Of a DNA stretch of 64,000 nt, positions 34,377 to 44,792 are shown in pieces. The notes under the pieces are model-generated. The model was given only the letters and a program-made list of their open reading frames with translations, had not been told where the DNA came from and did no database searches. The stretch covers positions 1,240,001 to 1,304,000 of the forward strand of contig JPHH03000003.1 in assembly GCA_000750105.3 (NCBI GenBank), read 5' to 3'. The DNA is from Tolypocladium sp. Sup5 PDA-1. Taxonomy: Eukaryota; Ascomycota; Sordariomycetes; Hypocreales; Ophiocordycipitaceae. A program made the position numbers and the translations under genes. Positions within the stretch are counted from its first letter, which is position 1, and the number at the start of each line of letters is the position of its first letter.

Positions 34377-35336
34377 GCGGGCGTTTATCTGGCGAGACGG
34401 CTGCTCGAGTGAAGGAGCTTGCGATTGGAGTTCTATCGAATCTGTCGAAGCCAAAATTTTGGAGATTCTGCCGCCAACCCGCCAGGGCGGTGAAGCCTCA
34501 GGTTCAGGGTGCCAGCTCTGCCCCTTCAGCTTCTCTCCTTTTGCATGATGAGCAAACGAGCTTTGCCATGTTCTTGATTTGCCGAACAATCTTGTGCGAC
34601 TGGGGCCCGAAATACACCCTGCATACTCCTAGTGTTTATGAGAATTAGTTTGCTTTTTTCTTCAGTATCAACAGTTTCGTCAACTGCAGTACACCGGACT
34701 GTTCTCGTGTGTTCTCGTCACGTCCCCTGGCCCCCATGACCAAGTTACCAACAGCGTCGAAGCCTGCATGGCACTGGCCAACAACCCGGCGAGTTGTGCT
34801 TCTTTGGGTGCCAATCTCGCTACGACTACTCTTACATCAAATGACAGTTGCAGAGGGCTCCGCACCTTCACGAATCGTGTCGGGTCTTGCCCAAAAAGTG
34901 ACAAACACAGGAGGCTTCCACAGAGTCGACAGCCAGCACAACGGCTCAGTGATCATAGCTCAGTGATTCTCGATTGCATCGCAGATCCATGCCGGTGATC
35001 CATGTTGGTGACAACATGCAGCCCATGGGTTGTTGCCGCCCTTTGAAGAACATGGAGAGGCAGGCGCGTGTTGTGACGTCCTCTACCACGAAAGACAGGA
35101 GCGAGCCGCAGCCTCTGTGGCCATGGCTTCTTCCAGGACTTGATTTCTGCTGTTCAAAGCCTTGGCCACCTCATACCTCGGCCTATTCTGTATCGAATCA
35201 TCAAATCTCAGTATCCTTTCATCCTTGCTTTGCCCTAAATCGTCGCCTTTTGTGAGGCTCGAGCAGAGATATCGGCAGACCACCATCTGGATCGACCGTG
35301 GTCACCGCGCCCCTAGGCCCTGCACAGCTGTTCACC
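34377..35336. promoter_or_regulatory. Divergent promoter region, TRM1 / SLATT gene
   Basis: 960 bases between divergent start codons. No protein-like frame was seen beyond an ATG-less extension of TRM1. Promoters of both genes are expected here; no specific element identified. Confidence 0.5.
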
Positions 35337-36212
35337 ATGGCAAAGCGTTCCCAGGCCGGTGATATCCCCATCCTGCCTCCAATTCCTCTCGCCGACAGCA
35401 ACGACGGCGTATCCGACCCAGTATCGGCAACGGAGAATGGACATGACGGCAACCAGTCCAACAGCCCCCGAGACTCCTACCCGACGGGCGGTTTCCAGGC
35501 ACACCGCGAGCACAATGTGCCTCGCCACCGGTTCCTGTCGGCAGCAGAATGGTCCACCATTGCCAATGGTATAGGCGGCGTGAGCGATGCCGAGGGGCAC
35601 AAGCCGGCTCATCCAACGAGCTCTTGGTGGCCGCCGTCGGGCATGCCCACGGGGCTCTACCGGGACATTGTCTCTCAACGCACCAAGTTCTATTACATGT
35701 TCCACGGAATTAGCATCCTTCGCTGGACTCTCATGGTCCTCCAGCTGTTGATTGGCGCGACGCTGACGTCTCTCGGAGCAATGTCGATGAAGGATGGCAC
35801 ACCCATCACGGCTCTCGGGGCTGCCAACACGGTCATTGCAGGCTTTCTCGCCCTGATGCACAACAGCGGCTTACCCGACCGGTATCGATATGATATGATG
35901 CAGTTCGAGGAGCTGGAAGACCACATCAAGGAGCTCCTAGACTGTGGCATGGCGCCCGCGGAGCAGACGCTGGACCAAGTGCTCGCAGAGTGCTTCGATA
36001 CCTTCCGAGAGGCCAAGGCGACTGTCAATGCCAACATGCCGGCCGCCTACAACTCGCGAAAAGCTTTGCAGGCGGAGAAGCAGGCGACGATTGTGGTGCC
36101 GCCCTTGCCACAGATAGTTTCGAAGGCGCCAGCTAAGGCGACTTTAGGTGGAGATGAGGCTCCCAAGGCATCGTCAGCCGAGGGCAACGACACTGTCAGC
36201 GACAAGAAGTGA
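35337..36212 (+). CDS. SLATT-domain (SMODS/SLOG-associated 2TM) membrane protein
   Basis: Single exon, 291 aa. The N-terminal ~95 residues are disordered (Pro/Ser/Asn-rich). A conserved core follows: WWPPSGMPTGLYRDIVSQRTKFYYMFHGISILRW, then membrane segment 1 (about 124-148), a short loop and membrane segment 2 (about 157-175, ITALGAANTVIAGFLALMH), then GLPDRYRYDMMQFEELEDHIKE. This matches my knowledge of the fungal branch of the SLATT family. Bacterial SLATT proteins are predicted membrane effectors linked to nucleotide-signalling conflict systems; the role in fungi is unknown. The C-terminal ~70 residues are Ala/Lys-rich and polar. Start: first in-frame ATG, ACCATGG context. No SMODS, SLOG or NLR-type partner gene lies next to it. 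Confidence 0.8.
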   Translation: MAKRSQAGDIPILPPIPLADSNDGVSDPVSATENGHDGNQSNSPRDSYPTGGFQAHREHNVPRHRFLSAAEWSTIANGIGGVSDAEGHKPAHPTSSWWPPSGMPTGLYRDIVSQRTKFYYMFHGISILRWTLMVLQLLIGATLTSLGAMSMKDGTPITALGAANTVIAGFLALMHNSGLPDRYRYDMMQFEELEDHIKELLDCGMAPAEQTLDQVLAECFDTFREAKATVNANMPAAYNSRKALQAEKQATIVVPPLPQIVSKAPAKATLGGDEAPKASSAEGNDTVSDKK

Positions 36213-37209
36213 CGCCATGAGACGGCTTGGCATTGACAGACCCTTGCACGGCAGGTAGGGGAAGCAGGGCAACTGTTGCTGAGCTTATTTCCTCGCATTC
36301 CTTTGGGCATCATTATGCGAATCGGGCGTCAGCTGGGACGGGGCAGGGCGTGCCGTGGGCTTGATTCTCGTCAGCGCAGCTGGAGCTAGTGCAAATTATC
36401 GATCATGGCGGCATGGGGATGCCCGGATGGTCAGAGTGGGAACATTGTTTTTGGTCATGCCATGACAGCGAAGAGCCTCACTTGCTGCGGCTCCGCGGCA
36501 CGGCGGCGTCGAAGTAAGTAGGTACTATTGGGCTGTTGGTTCTGAACTTCTGGTTGCGCTGTTGGCCCCACGCCGGCCGTGTCCCGCGCCGCCAGTCTGC
36601 AACGCCTGCTGCGTGAAACGGGAGCGTGTCTGGGGGTGTCAGTGGCTGTCAAGGTGGTTGATTTTCTACCCTTGTACTCCGTAGGAAGGAGTCGAATTGA
36701 TCAGCCGTTGCCCATGTCAGGGGCTCTGCCGAGAGCCAGCAAGGATCTGCCTTATGGCCCTTATCGCTGCGCTCGACGTCCCACCCGCTAGGTCCCCACC
36801 GAGCTGGTTTCACGGCGCTGGTTTGCCAGTCTCGCCAGAGGATCAGCCTCACCAGGGAGCCTGGCATGCCTGGCGTTGTTCCTGATAGACCATCGGCCGC
36901 TAGACGGCATGGCGATCTTCTTCCATCGATTGGGGCGTGTTGGGCGGCCCGGTTTAAAACCCTCAGGCTGTTCCACCCAATTTCCACGGGGCGGTTCCCT
37001 CTTCTCGGCTGACGATGCTCGTCTCGCCCATGCCCCGGCACGCTCTGTGAGTTTGCTCTCAGTTTCATCGCCATCATGGCTGGCCGTCTGTGAACTCGCC
37101 AACGTTGAAACAAGGTGCTCCCATGAACCGCCTCTGGTAGCCTCAGTTTGGCCTCGCTATAAAAGACACATCCGGTAGCCAGCCTGGCGCTGCCCGGGTG
37201 GCCGCCGCC
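36213..37209. promoter_or_regulatory. Intergenic region upstream of the GT31-like gene, with TATA box
   Basis: Nearly 1 kb without a supported gene. It contains TACTCCGTA at 36675-36683 and a good TATA box (TATAAAA, 37158-37164) about 46 bases before the ATG of the glycosyltransferase gene, so the leader must be short. Confidence 0.55.
37158..37164 (+). promoter_or_regulatory. TATA box of the glycosyltransferase gene
   Basis: TATAAAA preceded by CTCGC and followed by GACACA, 45-50 bases upstream of the start codon at 37210. Many fungal genes lack a TATA box, so this suggests regulated rather than constitutive expression. Confidence 0.55.
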
Positions 37210-38525
37210 ATGTTGCTCACCAAGGGCCTGCATGTGCGGTCCAGCAACATCCTGATAACGGCCTTTGTGGTCTTCATATTCTTCCACGCCACGAGATACT
37301 GCCAGCAGCGGCAGCGCGGCGCCATCCTCATCGACCTCGACGAGGACGTCGTCGGCGGCGGCCTGTCGCCCGAGGAGGAGTACCTGGAGCGGCTGATTGA
37401 CACCTACGGACTCACCAACCAGACGAAATGGCAGGCCTGGAGGATCCAGCCGTCGGAGCGCGACGAGGAGGGGAGCTCCATCACGGACGTGCACGTAAAC
37501 TTTGAGTCGGGGGCGGAAAAGGTGATTGACTTGCGGGAGCCCAGCCGCGCCGACTTACACGCCGCCAAGATGATGGCCCTGCCGATTCGCAGCGGCGCCC
37601 GCATCGAGGAGACGGACGCGTCCGACTTTTTGTTCGGAATCTCGACCAGCTACGAGAGGGTCGCGGACCGGGACTGGGCCGTCTTCCGGGCGTGGGAGCG
37701 GTGGCTGACCAAGGGCAAGAAGCGCAGCAACGGCGCCGGGCTGGTGCTCATGCTCGACAAGGCGACGGACGAGCAGCTGCACGAGGTGGACCGGATGCTG
37801 CACGACGCGGGCATCGACGCCTACATCACGGCCACGGACGAGCCCATGTCCATGGCACGGCGCTACTACGAGCTCGTGCGCATCCTCAAGACGTACAGCG
37901 CGACGCTGGCGGCCAGCGGCCAGCGCAAGCGGTGGTACGGCGTCGTCGAGGACACCGTCTTCTTCCCCAGCCTGTCGTACCTGCGGGCGCGGCTGGCGGG
38001 CTACGACACCAACGAGCCGCTGTTCATTGGGCTGCCGAGCGAGCGCCTGGACTGGCACGAGGACGACGACAGCATCACCACGTCGGGCGGCGGCGCGGTG
38101 CTGCTGACGCGCGAGGCCGTGGCCGCGATCCCGCGGCTGCCGTGCCTCGAGGTGGACGACTCGGAGAAGCCCGTGCGGCCCAAGAAGTGGGATGCGCTGC
38201 TCAAGGAGTGCGTCAAGAAGCGCGCGGGCCTGGACATGCACGTCATCCCGGCCTTCTACTCGCCCAACGATGCCGCCGAGGCAGAGGCGCCGCGCGCGGC
38301 GAGCCACGAGACGGGCGTGCGGCCGCTGGTGCTGCACGACTACCAGAACCGGTACCGGCTGGACGTGGGCATGGCGCACCTGGTGGCCGACATCTGCGGC
38401 GAGGCGTGCTTCATGCAGCGCTACGTCTTCCACGACGACTGGGTGCTCGTCAACGGCGTGTCCATCAGCCAGCACCCGGACGGGCTGGTGCCGCACCATC
38501 GCCACTACGACCTCTTCAGCAAGCT

Positions 38526-38557
<32 letters not shown>

Positions 38558-38835
38558 AGCAGGCGGAGGCGCAGCGGCGGCCCGGGAAGCGCGTGTCGGG
38601 GCAGATCGTCATCGACGACGACGACGGCCGGCAGGGGGCTGGGCGCACGCCGCCCCTGACGTGGACGGGGCGTAGGAACGTCTGGCGGCTGCTGGACTCT
38701 GCGGCGGCGGCGGACGGCGCGGTGTGGCAGGCGTACTTGAAAAAGGGCGCGAGGAGGAGGATATCGCCAGAGCGGGATCCAGCAGATGAAATGGACTCGG
38801 TCATTGTGCTGATATGGGAGAACAACACGCGTTGA
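37210..38835 (+). CDS. Golgi glycosyltransferase, GT31-like type II membrane protein
   Basis: Single exon, 541 aa. A short cytosolic N-terminus is followed by one hydrophobic anchor (NILITAFVVFIFFHATRY), then a luminal domain, the topology of Golgi glycosyltransferases. Segments typical of fungal GT31-like proteins are present: RILKTYSATLAASGQRKRW, then WYGVVEDTVFFPSLSYL (ED(T/D) metal-binding region), EPLFIGLPSERLDW and TTSGGGAVLLTREAV (GGGA acceptor-side loop), with a late HDDWVLVNGVSIS motif. The classical DxD is replaced by VVEDTVF, so metal binding is inferred. An NQT sequon lies in the stem. The sugar donor and acceptor are unknown. The start is the ATG just before the anchor, after a TATA box. 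A GACGGC-rich repeat encodes a DGDGDGD acidic loop. Confidence 0.82.
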
Positions 38836-39005
38836 CGTGGGCATGTCTGCGGTGCGGCGTTTGGGGGGTTGGGATACAACGGGGACAACAAGACTTGTCA
38901 TGCTCTTCTTTCTTTATTGTTTGTTTCTTCTTTCTTATACATCAAGATTACACATGAAGGAGCAATCTCACGAGCCTTACGGACGGCCGACATCTACCTA
39001 CCTAC

Positions 39006-39642
39006 CTAGGCATGTATCCGCTGCCACTCCTCGGGCGTCACCTCGTAGTACATCTCGCCCACGGGCTCGCCGCCCTCGGCCTCGCGCAGCACGCCCCTGC
39101 CCCTGAGGCCGAGCTTGTCATCCGCCAGCCGCAGCATGGGCGCGTTGTCGGCGAGCGTCGTGACGGTGACGAGGTCCAGCTGCGGCCCGCCGGCGCTCAC
39201 GGGGGCAAACGCCCAGTTGACGGCCAGGCGCATGGCCTCGGCGGCGAAGCCCCTGCCCCTGTACGCCGGGTCGATCATGACGCCCGCGTCGCCCGCGCGG
39301 ATCATGCGCCCGTCCCGCTGCCAGTCCTTGATGGCGCCGTACCCGCCGAGCCCGATCATCGTCTCTTCCTCGCCGTCGGCGAGCACGAGCGCCATGTTCA
39401 CGCGCGAGGGCCCGCTGGCGACGCGCCCGTCTGCGCCGAGGACGGAGGGCACGCTGGCGGACTCGCGCTGGCGGGCGATGTTGGCCGCGGCCCTGGCGAC
39501 GTCGAGGGGCCGGGCGTTGGGGTCGGCGGCGTTGCTGGGGGCGGAGAGCAGCGCGGACAGGCGGGGGGCATCCTGGGGCTCGATGGTTCGCAGCAGGATG
39601 GGCAGGGTTGGGGATGCGAGACGGGTGTGGAGGTGGGACGCG

Positions 39643-39678
<36 letters not shown>

Positions 39679-39692
39679 GTTTCAGACGCCAT
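39006..39692 (-). CDS. GNAT-family N-acetyltransferase
   Basis: Single exon, 228 aa. The fold matches RimJ/RimL-type GNAT proteins (Acetyltransf_3): LRTIEPQDAPRLSALLS as first strand-helix, MIGLGGYGAIKDW, AGVMIDPAYRGRGFAAEAMRLAVNWAF (acetyl-CoA pyrophosphate loop RGRGFA), and VTTLADNAPMLRLADDKLGLRGRG as the final part. The N-terminus has a run of eleven glutamines encoded by a CAG/CTG microsatellite, MASETQQQ..., so length may vary. Substrate unknown; related fungal genes act on small amines or protein N-termini. It converges with the glycosyltransferase gene, whose stop is 170 bases away. Confidence 0.85.
39640..39677. repeat. CTG/CAG trinucleotide repeat inside the acetyltransferase gene
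   Basis: About eleven CTG/TTG units on the plus strand encode the Gln run at residues 6-16 of the minus-strand protein. Confidence 0.9.
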
Positions 39693-40253
39693 GTTTGGGA
39701 GTTGGGTGGTTGTGTGGGGTCGATGGACGGTTGCTGATCCTATTAATATGTTTGATCTGTTTGAAGGAGAGCGGTGATGCGAGGTGGAGGGCGATCCTCA
39801 GACTGAAGCTAGCCGATGGGTGTCTGGTTGGGAAGGTGTTTGATGTTTCGGGTTGTGATGGGCATGACGGACGGATGGTGTTGAAGCTGCATATATATCA
39901 CTTATAATACTGTACTGGGCGTTTGGGACGCGACGGTCCAAGTGAGGCAGCACGTCCGGAGCCACCAGTGGTGAGAAAATAGTCGACTTGGAGACGAACC
40001 AAAGCGCTTGAGTATTCTCCTTCGGCATCTTCGTGCCACCGGCAGAAGATCTGCTAAGATGCAATGGTACGTATGTAGCTCCATCTCCTGCAGGTCCATG
40101 TGCTCCGTAGGCCTGTCCTGGACCGCAACGGTGTCCCAGTCTCAGAAAGACGAGGTATCACAAGTTCATCCAATCGGTAATACATGTTGGTGAGTTGTAA
40201 ACTTTATTCTCCCGTTTGTGAAACCTCGGCTGTACGTACATGCAATTAATTCT
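39693..40253. other. Intergenic region upstream of the acetyltransferase gene
   Basis: 560 bases between the acetyltransferase start and the SPO7 stop, both on the minus strand. Holds the acetyltransferase promoter and the SPO7 3' UTR. No gene or strong repeat seen. Confidence 0.5.
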
Positions 40254-41564
40254 CTACTTGCTCGCCTGCTGCTTCTCCTTGCCAGGCGAGCCAGGCGCCC
40301 CCTTTGCTCCAGCACTCCGTAAAACCCTGCCACCCTCCGCCGCAGCGTCGGTCGAAACGCCGCTCCCCTGCGTCAGCGGAGACGGAGTCTCGGGCGTGAC
40401 GGAGCGGGACTCCGTCCCCGGCCGCTTCGCCCTGGAGCCCGAGCCCGGCTTCTTGCGGCGCTTGTCCGGGGCGTTGGAGGCGGAGCTCGGCCGGCGGCTG
40501 ATCTGCCCGTCGTCCACCTCCAGCGCCGGCGTCTGGCTCCGGGACGAGCTTATGGAGAGGCGGCGCACGCTGCTGCTGCGGCGCTTGCGGCCCTTTTCGC
40601 TGATGGAGGCCCGGTTCAGGTGCGTCTTGTGCGACTCGTGCCGGCGCGGCTGCGAAGTCTGCCGCCAGGGGAGCCACCACAGCCAGCCGTACGTCTGCTT
40701 GGCGACCCGGCGCTCGTGCTCCTTGACCTTTTTGCGCAGCAGTGCGCGCCGCTCATTCTCCCTCTCCCAGTATTCCGTCCGGTACAGCTCCCAGTTCTCG
40801 CGGAACGTAGGCGAAAAGGGCTTGGCGAGCAGTAACAGCTTGACGTAGTCGCCCCCCGGTGCCAGATCCTCCTCGTGCCCGCCCCGCTCCTCGTCCTCCA
40901 GCGGCAGGACCAGCGTCGGGTGGCTGTCGCCGGAGAGCTGCAGCTCCTTCTCGGTGTCGCGCAGCAGCGATGGCTCGACGTGGCGGTACGAGGAGCTCGC
41001 GGTGTGGGAGAGGAGGCCATACGTCAGGAAGAAGCCAATGGTGGAGAGGGCCTCTGCCCACCACGGCCGCCGTATGATGACGAGCTTGCAGTTGAAGCCG
41101 CGCAGGCCCCGGTTGGAGATGGCGAACCAGCGGCGCGGCCAGCGTATGCCGCGGTCCCATATGCCCGTCGCCCAGACCAGCACGGCGGTGATGATGCCGC
41201 CCATGAAGCAGACCTTCTGGGCGCCCTCGACGGCCCAGTAGATGGAGCCGCCGACGCCGCGGCCGTCCTCGCGCGGGGCAAAGTAGAGCTGGTAGCCGAA
41301 GAAGGCGACCCAGAGCGTCAGCAGGGCGATGAAGAAGGTGTGGTGGCGCTTGCGGGCGCGCAGCTCGAGGAACTGGGCGCGCAGCGAGGCCTCGAGGATG
41401 AGCAGGTTGAGGTAGACCATGGACGGGGAGCTGGGCGCGTGGTTGAGCGGGTCGCCCTGCTTGCCGGTGACGGGGAGGATGGGGGTCGTGCCGGTGCTGC
41501 TCTTGACGTCCTTGGGGGCGGTGGCGGAGGCGCCCTTGACGATGGAGTCGAGGTCGTCGGCCAT
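40254..41564 (-). CDS. spo7: Spo7-like subunit of the Nem1-Spo7 phosphatase complex
   Basis: Regulatory membrane subunit of the Nem1-Spo7 phosphatase, which activates the phosphatidate phosphatase Pah1 at the nuclear envelope/ER and so sets the balance between phospholipids and storage lipid. Single exon, 436 aa. The signature block SPSMVYLNLLILEASLRAQ and FLELRARKRHHTFF leads into membrane segment 1 (FFIALLTLWVAFFGYQLYF). Segment 2 is VCFMGGIITAVLVWATGIW, followed by RWPRRWFAISNRGLRGFN. A third hydrophobic stretch (ALSTIGFFLTYGLLSHTAS) is followed by a long basic, Ser-rich tail (RKRRSSSVRRLSISSSRSQTP) that looks phosphorylatable. Start: first ATG with the conserved acidic MADDLDSIVKG. Longer than yeast Spo7 (about 260 aa) because of the C-terminal extension. 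Confidence 0.93.
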   Translation of the reverse strand: MADDLDSIVKGASATAPKDVKSSTGTTPILPVTGKQGDPLNHAPSSPSMVYLNLLILEASLRAQFLELRARKRHHTFFIALLTLWVAFFGYQLYFAPREDGRGVGGSIYWAVEGAQKVCFMGGIITAVLVWATGIWDRGIRWPRRWFAISNRGLRGFNCKLVIIRRPWWAEALSTIGFFLTYGLLSHTASSSYRHVEPSLLRDTEKELQLSGDSHPTLVLPLEDEERGGHEEDLAPGGDYVKLLLLAKPFSPTFRENWELYRTEYWERENERRALLRKKVKEHERRVAKQTYGWLWWLPWRQTSQPRRHESHKTHLNRASISEKGRKRRSSSVRRLSISSSRSQTPALEVDDGQISRRPSSASNAPDKRRKKPGSGSRAKRPGTESRSVTPETPSPLTQGSGVSTDAAAEGGRVLRSAGAKGAPGSPGKEKQQASK

Positions 41565-42527
41565 GGGGTCGTGCGTGGGCTGCGTCGTCGTCCCGAGGGT
41601 TGGATGGGTTGGGGTTGGCCGAGAGCAGCCCTTCAGCGGAGGCGGCGCAGAGCCATGCAGCGGCTGCCTTGCTGCGCTGGGGGCTTCGAACGTGTTGCTT
41701 GACGCGGACAGATGTCGAGAATGGTGAAGAGATGCCGTGAGAAGGGCGCAGCGGCGGTCGGCAGCGTCAATCGCACGCAGTCGTGGCGCTCTTTGGCTGT
41801 GAAGTTGACGTGTGGTGTGGTGTGTGGTGGGCTGGAGTGGACTCGTTGGCGGAGGCGGCTCACGGCTCACGGGTCTGACGTCCTGGACACATGCGGCTCG
41901 GTTCAGCAGCCAGGCCCGGACGTCATAGCGGGCGTTGGCGGGCCCCAGCGCCAATTTGTGGCCACGGGTCCCACCACGTTGAGGTTGATGAACCGCGAGG
42001 CAACGACTTGTTGAGAACCGTGCTAGAATTACGGCGTACGAAGTACTACGAGCAGAATGGTCGGGAAAAGCCGCGGGAACAGGGGCCTCGCTGCAGGGAC
42101 CGGATCGCTTCAGCTCGTCGTCCATCCCTCTTCCTGCAACCTCGACAACTCATTTCATCGAATCCTCAGAACCAAAACCCAATAATACTACTGATCCAAA
42201 CTCCGCTGCGCTTCAGTTGTCAGCTTCAAGCCCGCACTCGGAACCGCCGCCCGTACCTAGGCAAGGTAGCGTCGGGATCCGGACAGACCCAATATCCGAA
42301 CCTCGCGCCTTAAGTCCGGCAGCCAACAAAGCGCGCGCGTCACCGCCAGCCCAGCGCCAGCCAGCAGCCGTCCCGCCGTCATCCATCTGGACGCCGCGCA
42401 CCGGACACGGACTCGCTGCAACTGCGGAACGGAGTTTGCTATCGCCAGCCCTGCCTTATCCACGAGTTCTCGGGTGCCTGGGCGCTTTGCATAAAGCTCC
42501 CAGCACCCCCCGCCGCACCAGCCGCCC
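41565..42527. promoter_or_regulatory. Divergent promoter shared by SPO7 and the CLD1-like gene
   Basis: 963 bases between two divergent start codons, both for lipid-related proteins. One TACGAAGTA at 42037-42045 sits near the middle. The SPO7 reading frame stays open upstream of its ATG but has no earlier methionine in family-like sequence. Confidence 0.55.
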
Positions 42528-44180
42528 ATGCTCAAGACACAGACTGCCACCGCGGTACTGCAGCGATCGCGAATCACCCTTGCCACCACCACGACGGCCG
42601 TGCCTGCGACGAGCAAGATGTCCACGACCGAGGCCGCCGTGCGCGCGCAGCAGGCGCATCATCCCGCCGAGGCCGCCGAGGAGCTGAGGCAGAAGCCCCA
42701 GCGGCCGCCGCCCGTGTACTTTCCCCTGGGATATAAAGACGCCGCGTATCAATGGGTATGTCGACGCTGCTGATGCCGTTCATACAATGACACGTTCTGA
42801 CCGCCGCAGTGGACGAGCGTCACGCCCCCCATGGCCGAGCGCAACGTCCTCTCCCTCGCGCCCTACCTCCGCGAAGCCGTCGACAGCATCACCAACACCG
42901 CCGCCACCGCCACCACCAAGCCCGACCCCTTCGGCACCCGCGTCTGGCGCCGCTCCATGGTCCAGCTCCCCGGCAAGAACCGCGCCCTCAACGAGGTCTG
43001 CGTCGAGCGCGTCGGCGAGGACACCGAGGAGACGCTCGTCATGGTCCACGGCTACGGCGCCGGCCTCGGCTTCTTCTACAACAACTTCGAGCCCATCACG
43101 CGCATTCCCGGCCTCAAGCTCTACGCGCTCGACATGCTCGGCATGGGCAACTCGTCGCGCCCGCCCTTTAAGATCCACGCCCGCGACAAGGAGGCCCAGG
43201 TCGTCGAGGCCGAGAACTGGTTCATCGACGCCCTCGAGGAGTGGCGCAAGGCCCGCAAGATTGAGCGCTTCACCCTGCTCGGACACTCGCTCGGCGGCTA
43301 CCTCGCCGTATCCTACGCCATCAAGTACCCCGGCCACCTGAAGAAGCTGATTCTCGCGTCGCCGGTTGGCATACCCGCGGACCCCTACGCCATCAGCGCG
43401 TCTATGCCCGAGCCCGAGGAGTCGACCATGGAGAGCGAGTTTACCCAGGACCAGCAAACCGTCACCGAACCCACGCCCAAATCCGCGGCGGCGGCGGTCC
43501 AGAAATCCAAAGAAAACGGTGCCGCCACCACTAACCAGCCGAGACGGCCCCTGCCCGGTTGGCTGGTCTGGCTATGGGACGCCAACGTCTCCCCCTTTAG
43601 CATCGTCCGCATGACCGGCCCCCTGGGACCGCGCTTCGTCTCCGGTTGGAGCTCCCGCCGCTTCAACCACCTCCCGCCCAACGAGGCCCAGGCCCTCCAC
43701 GACTACTCCTTCTCCATCTTCAAGCAAAAGGGCAGCGGCGAGTACGCCCTCGCCTACATCCTTGCCCCCGGCGCCTACGCCCGCCGGCCCGTCATCAACC
43801 GCATCCACGAAGTCGGCCGCCAAGTCATCCCCCAACCCGACGACGATGGCAGCAGCATCAGCAGCACCGACAGCACCAGCAGCAAGTCCGCCCTTAAGGA
43901 GACCGGCATCCCCGTCGTCTTCATGTACGGCGAAAATGACTGGATGGACGTCGCCGGCGGCCTTGCCGCCGAGCAGAAGCTCAAGGAAGCCAAGGTCAAG
44001 GCCCTCCTCCACGGCACCGACGAGGAGAAGCGCCGTGAAAACGGCAGCGCGCGCGTCGTCGTCATCCCCAAGGCGGGTCATCACCTGTACTTGGACAACC
44101 CGGACGACTTCAACAGAGTGCTGCGGGAGGAGGTCGAGGCCACGATGAAGGTCGAGCGGCGGAGACGCGAGGCGCTATAG
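42528..44180 (+). CDS. Alpha/beta-hydrolase of the CLD1/ABHD4-5 family
   Basis: Likely mitochondrial lipid hydrolase or acyltransferase; the yeast relative Cld1 removes one acyl chain from cardiolipin before remodelling. Exons 42528-42755 and 42810-44180 give 532 aa. The N-terminus (MLKTQTATAVLQRSRITLATTT) is basic and hydroxylated, as in mitochondrial presequences. Motifs: VMVHGYGAGLGFFYNNFEPI (oxyanion region), GHSLGGYLAVSYAIKYP (nucleophile elbow GHSLG), VVFMYGENDWMDVAGG (catalytic Asp region) and GHHLYLDNPDDFNR, which holds the catalytic His and the HX4D motif known from ABHD5-type proteins. A Ser/Thr-rich insert lies at about residues 210-240. A second ATG (residue 31) could give a shorter form. 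Divergent from SPO7. Confidence 0.9.
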
Positions 44181-44792
44181 ATATTTACCAGCTTATTTGG
44201 GGATATACACAAAAAAATCAGGCAAAGACGATGATGCATGTGGGGATGAACTTGATGAATTTGAGGCGGCGTTGGTAAAGAGCAGGCATTTGTGGCTCAT
44301 CCGGCGACTTATCGTCGTCCGTTCGGCGGTTGGATGTCGAGAGCATTGAGCAGGGCGTTTGTGAAGCCTTTTGATAGCATAATTAGAACCATACATTTCT
44401 AGTCACTCTGTACGGGGCTACGTCACACCATTGCAGGACTTTCCAAGTGAGAAAGGATTTGTACATTGTATTTCGTGTACGAAGCACTTCGTATGAAAAG
44501 CCCCTGTTACCCGAGACATCAAAATCAAGCCGCACGCTAAAAATGCAAGCATCCTGCTCTGCTGCTCTCGTCTAGTCCGTAACCAAGCCACTCTTGATCG
44601 CTCTCCAATCTGACATATGCCCAGTGTCCTATCATTCTTATCGCAGCAACGTCTCGGCGTTCTGCCTCGTGCATGAAAGCATCTCTATACCGCCGTGCCG
44701 ATGCCTCGCTAAACATCGTTGGCGAGGATAACCAAGTAACATAGAAGAAAGGAAACCGAAAAAAGAAATAAACAGCTGCGCAAGTCGTTGCT
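44181..44792. other. Convergent 3' region between CLD1-like gene and channel gene
   Basis: 612 bases holding both 3' UTRs. It contains a perfect inverted repeat, TACGAAG-CA-CTTCGTA (44478-44493), and TAGTCCGTA at 44573-44581. No gene seen. Confidence 0.6.
44478..44493. repeat. Perfect inverted repeat TACGAAG-CA-CTTCGTA
   Basis: Two 7-base arms with a 2-base spacer between two convergent genes; related to the recurrent TACGAAGTA motif. Confidence 0.9.

Noticed and set aside
37555..38901. 448-codon minus-strand frame
   Set aside because: Antisense of the glycosyltransferase gene; composition is skewed and nothing is recognisable.
41565..42125. Upstream extension of SPO7
   Set aside because: The frame is open but Ser/Arg/Pro-biased and unlike the family; the conserved MADDLDSIVKG start is at 41564.
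30477..44180. Biosynthetic gene cluster
   Set aside because: No polyketide synthase, peptide synthetase, terpene synthase or P450 is present; neighbouring genes are housekeeping or lipid related.
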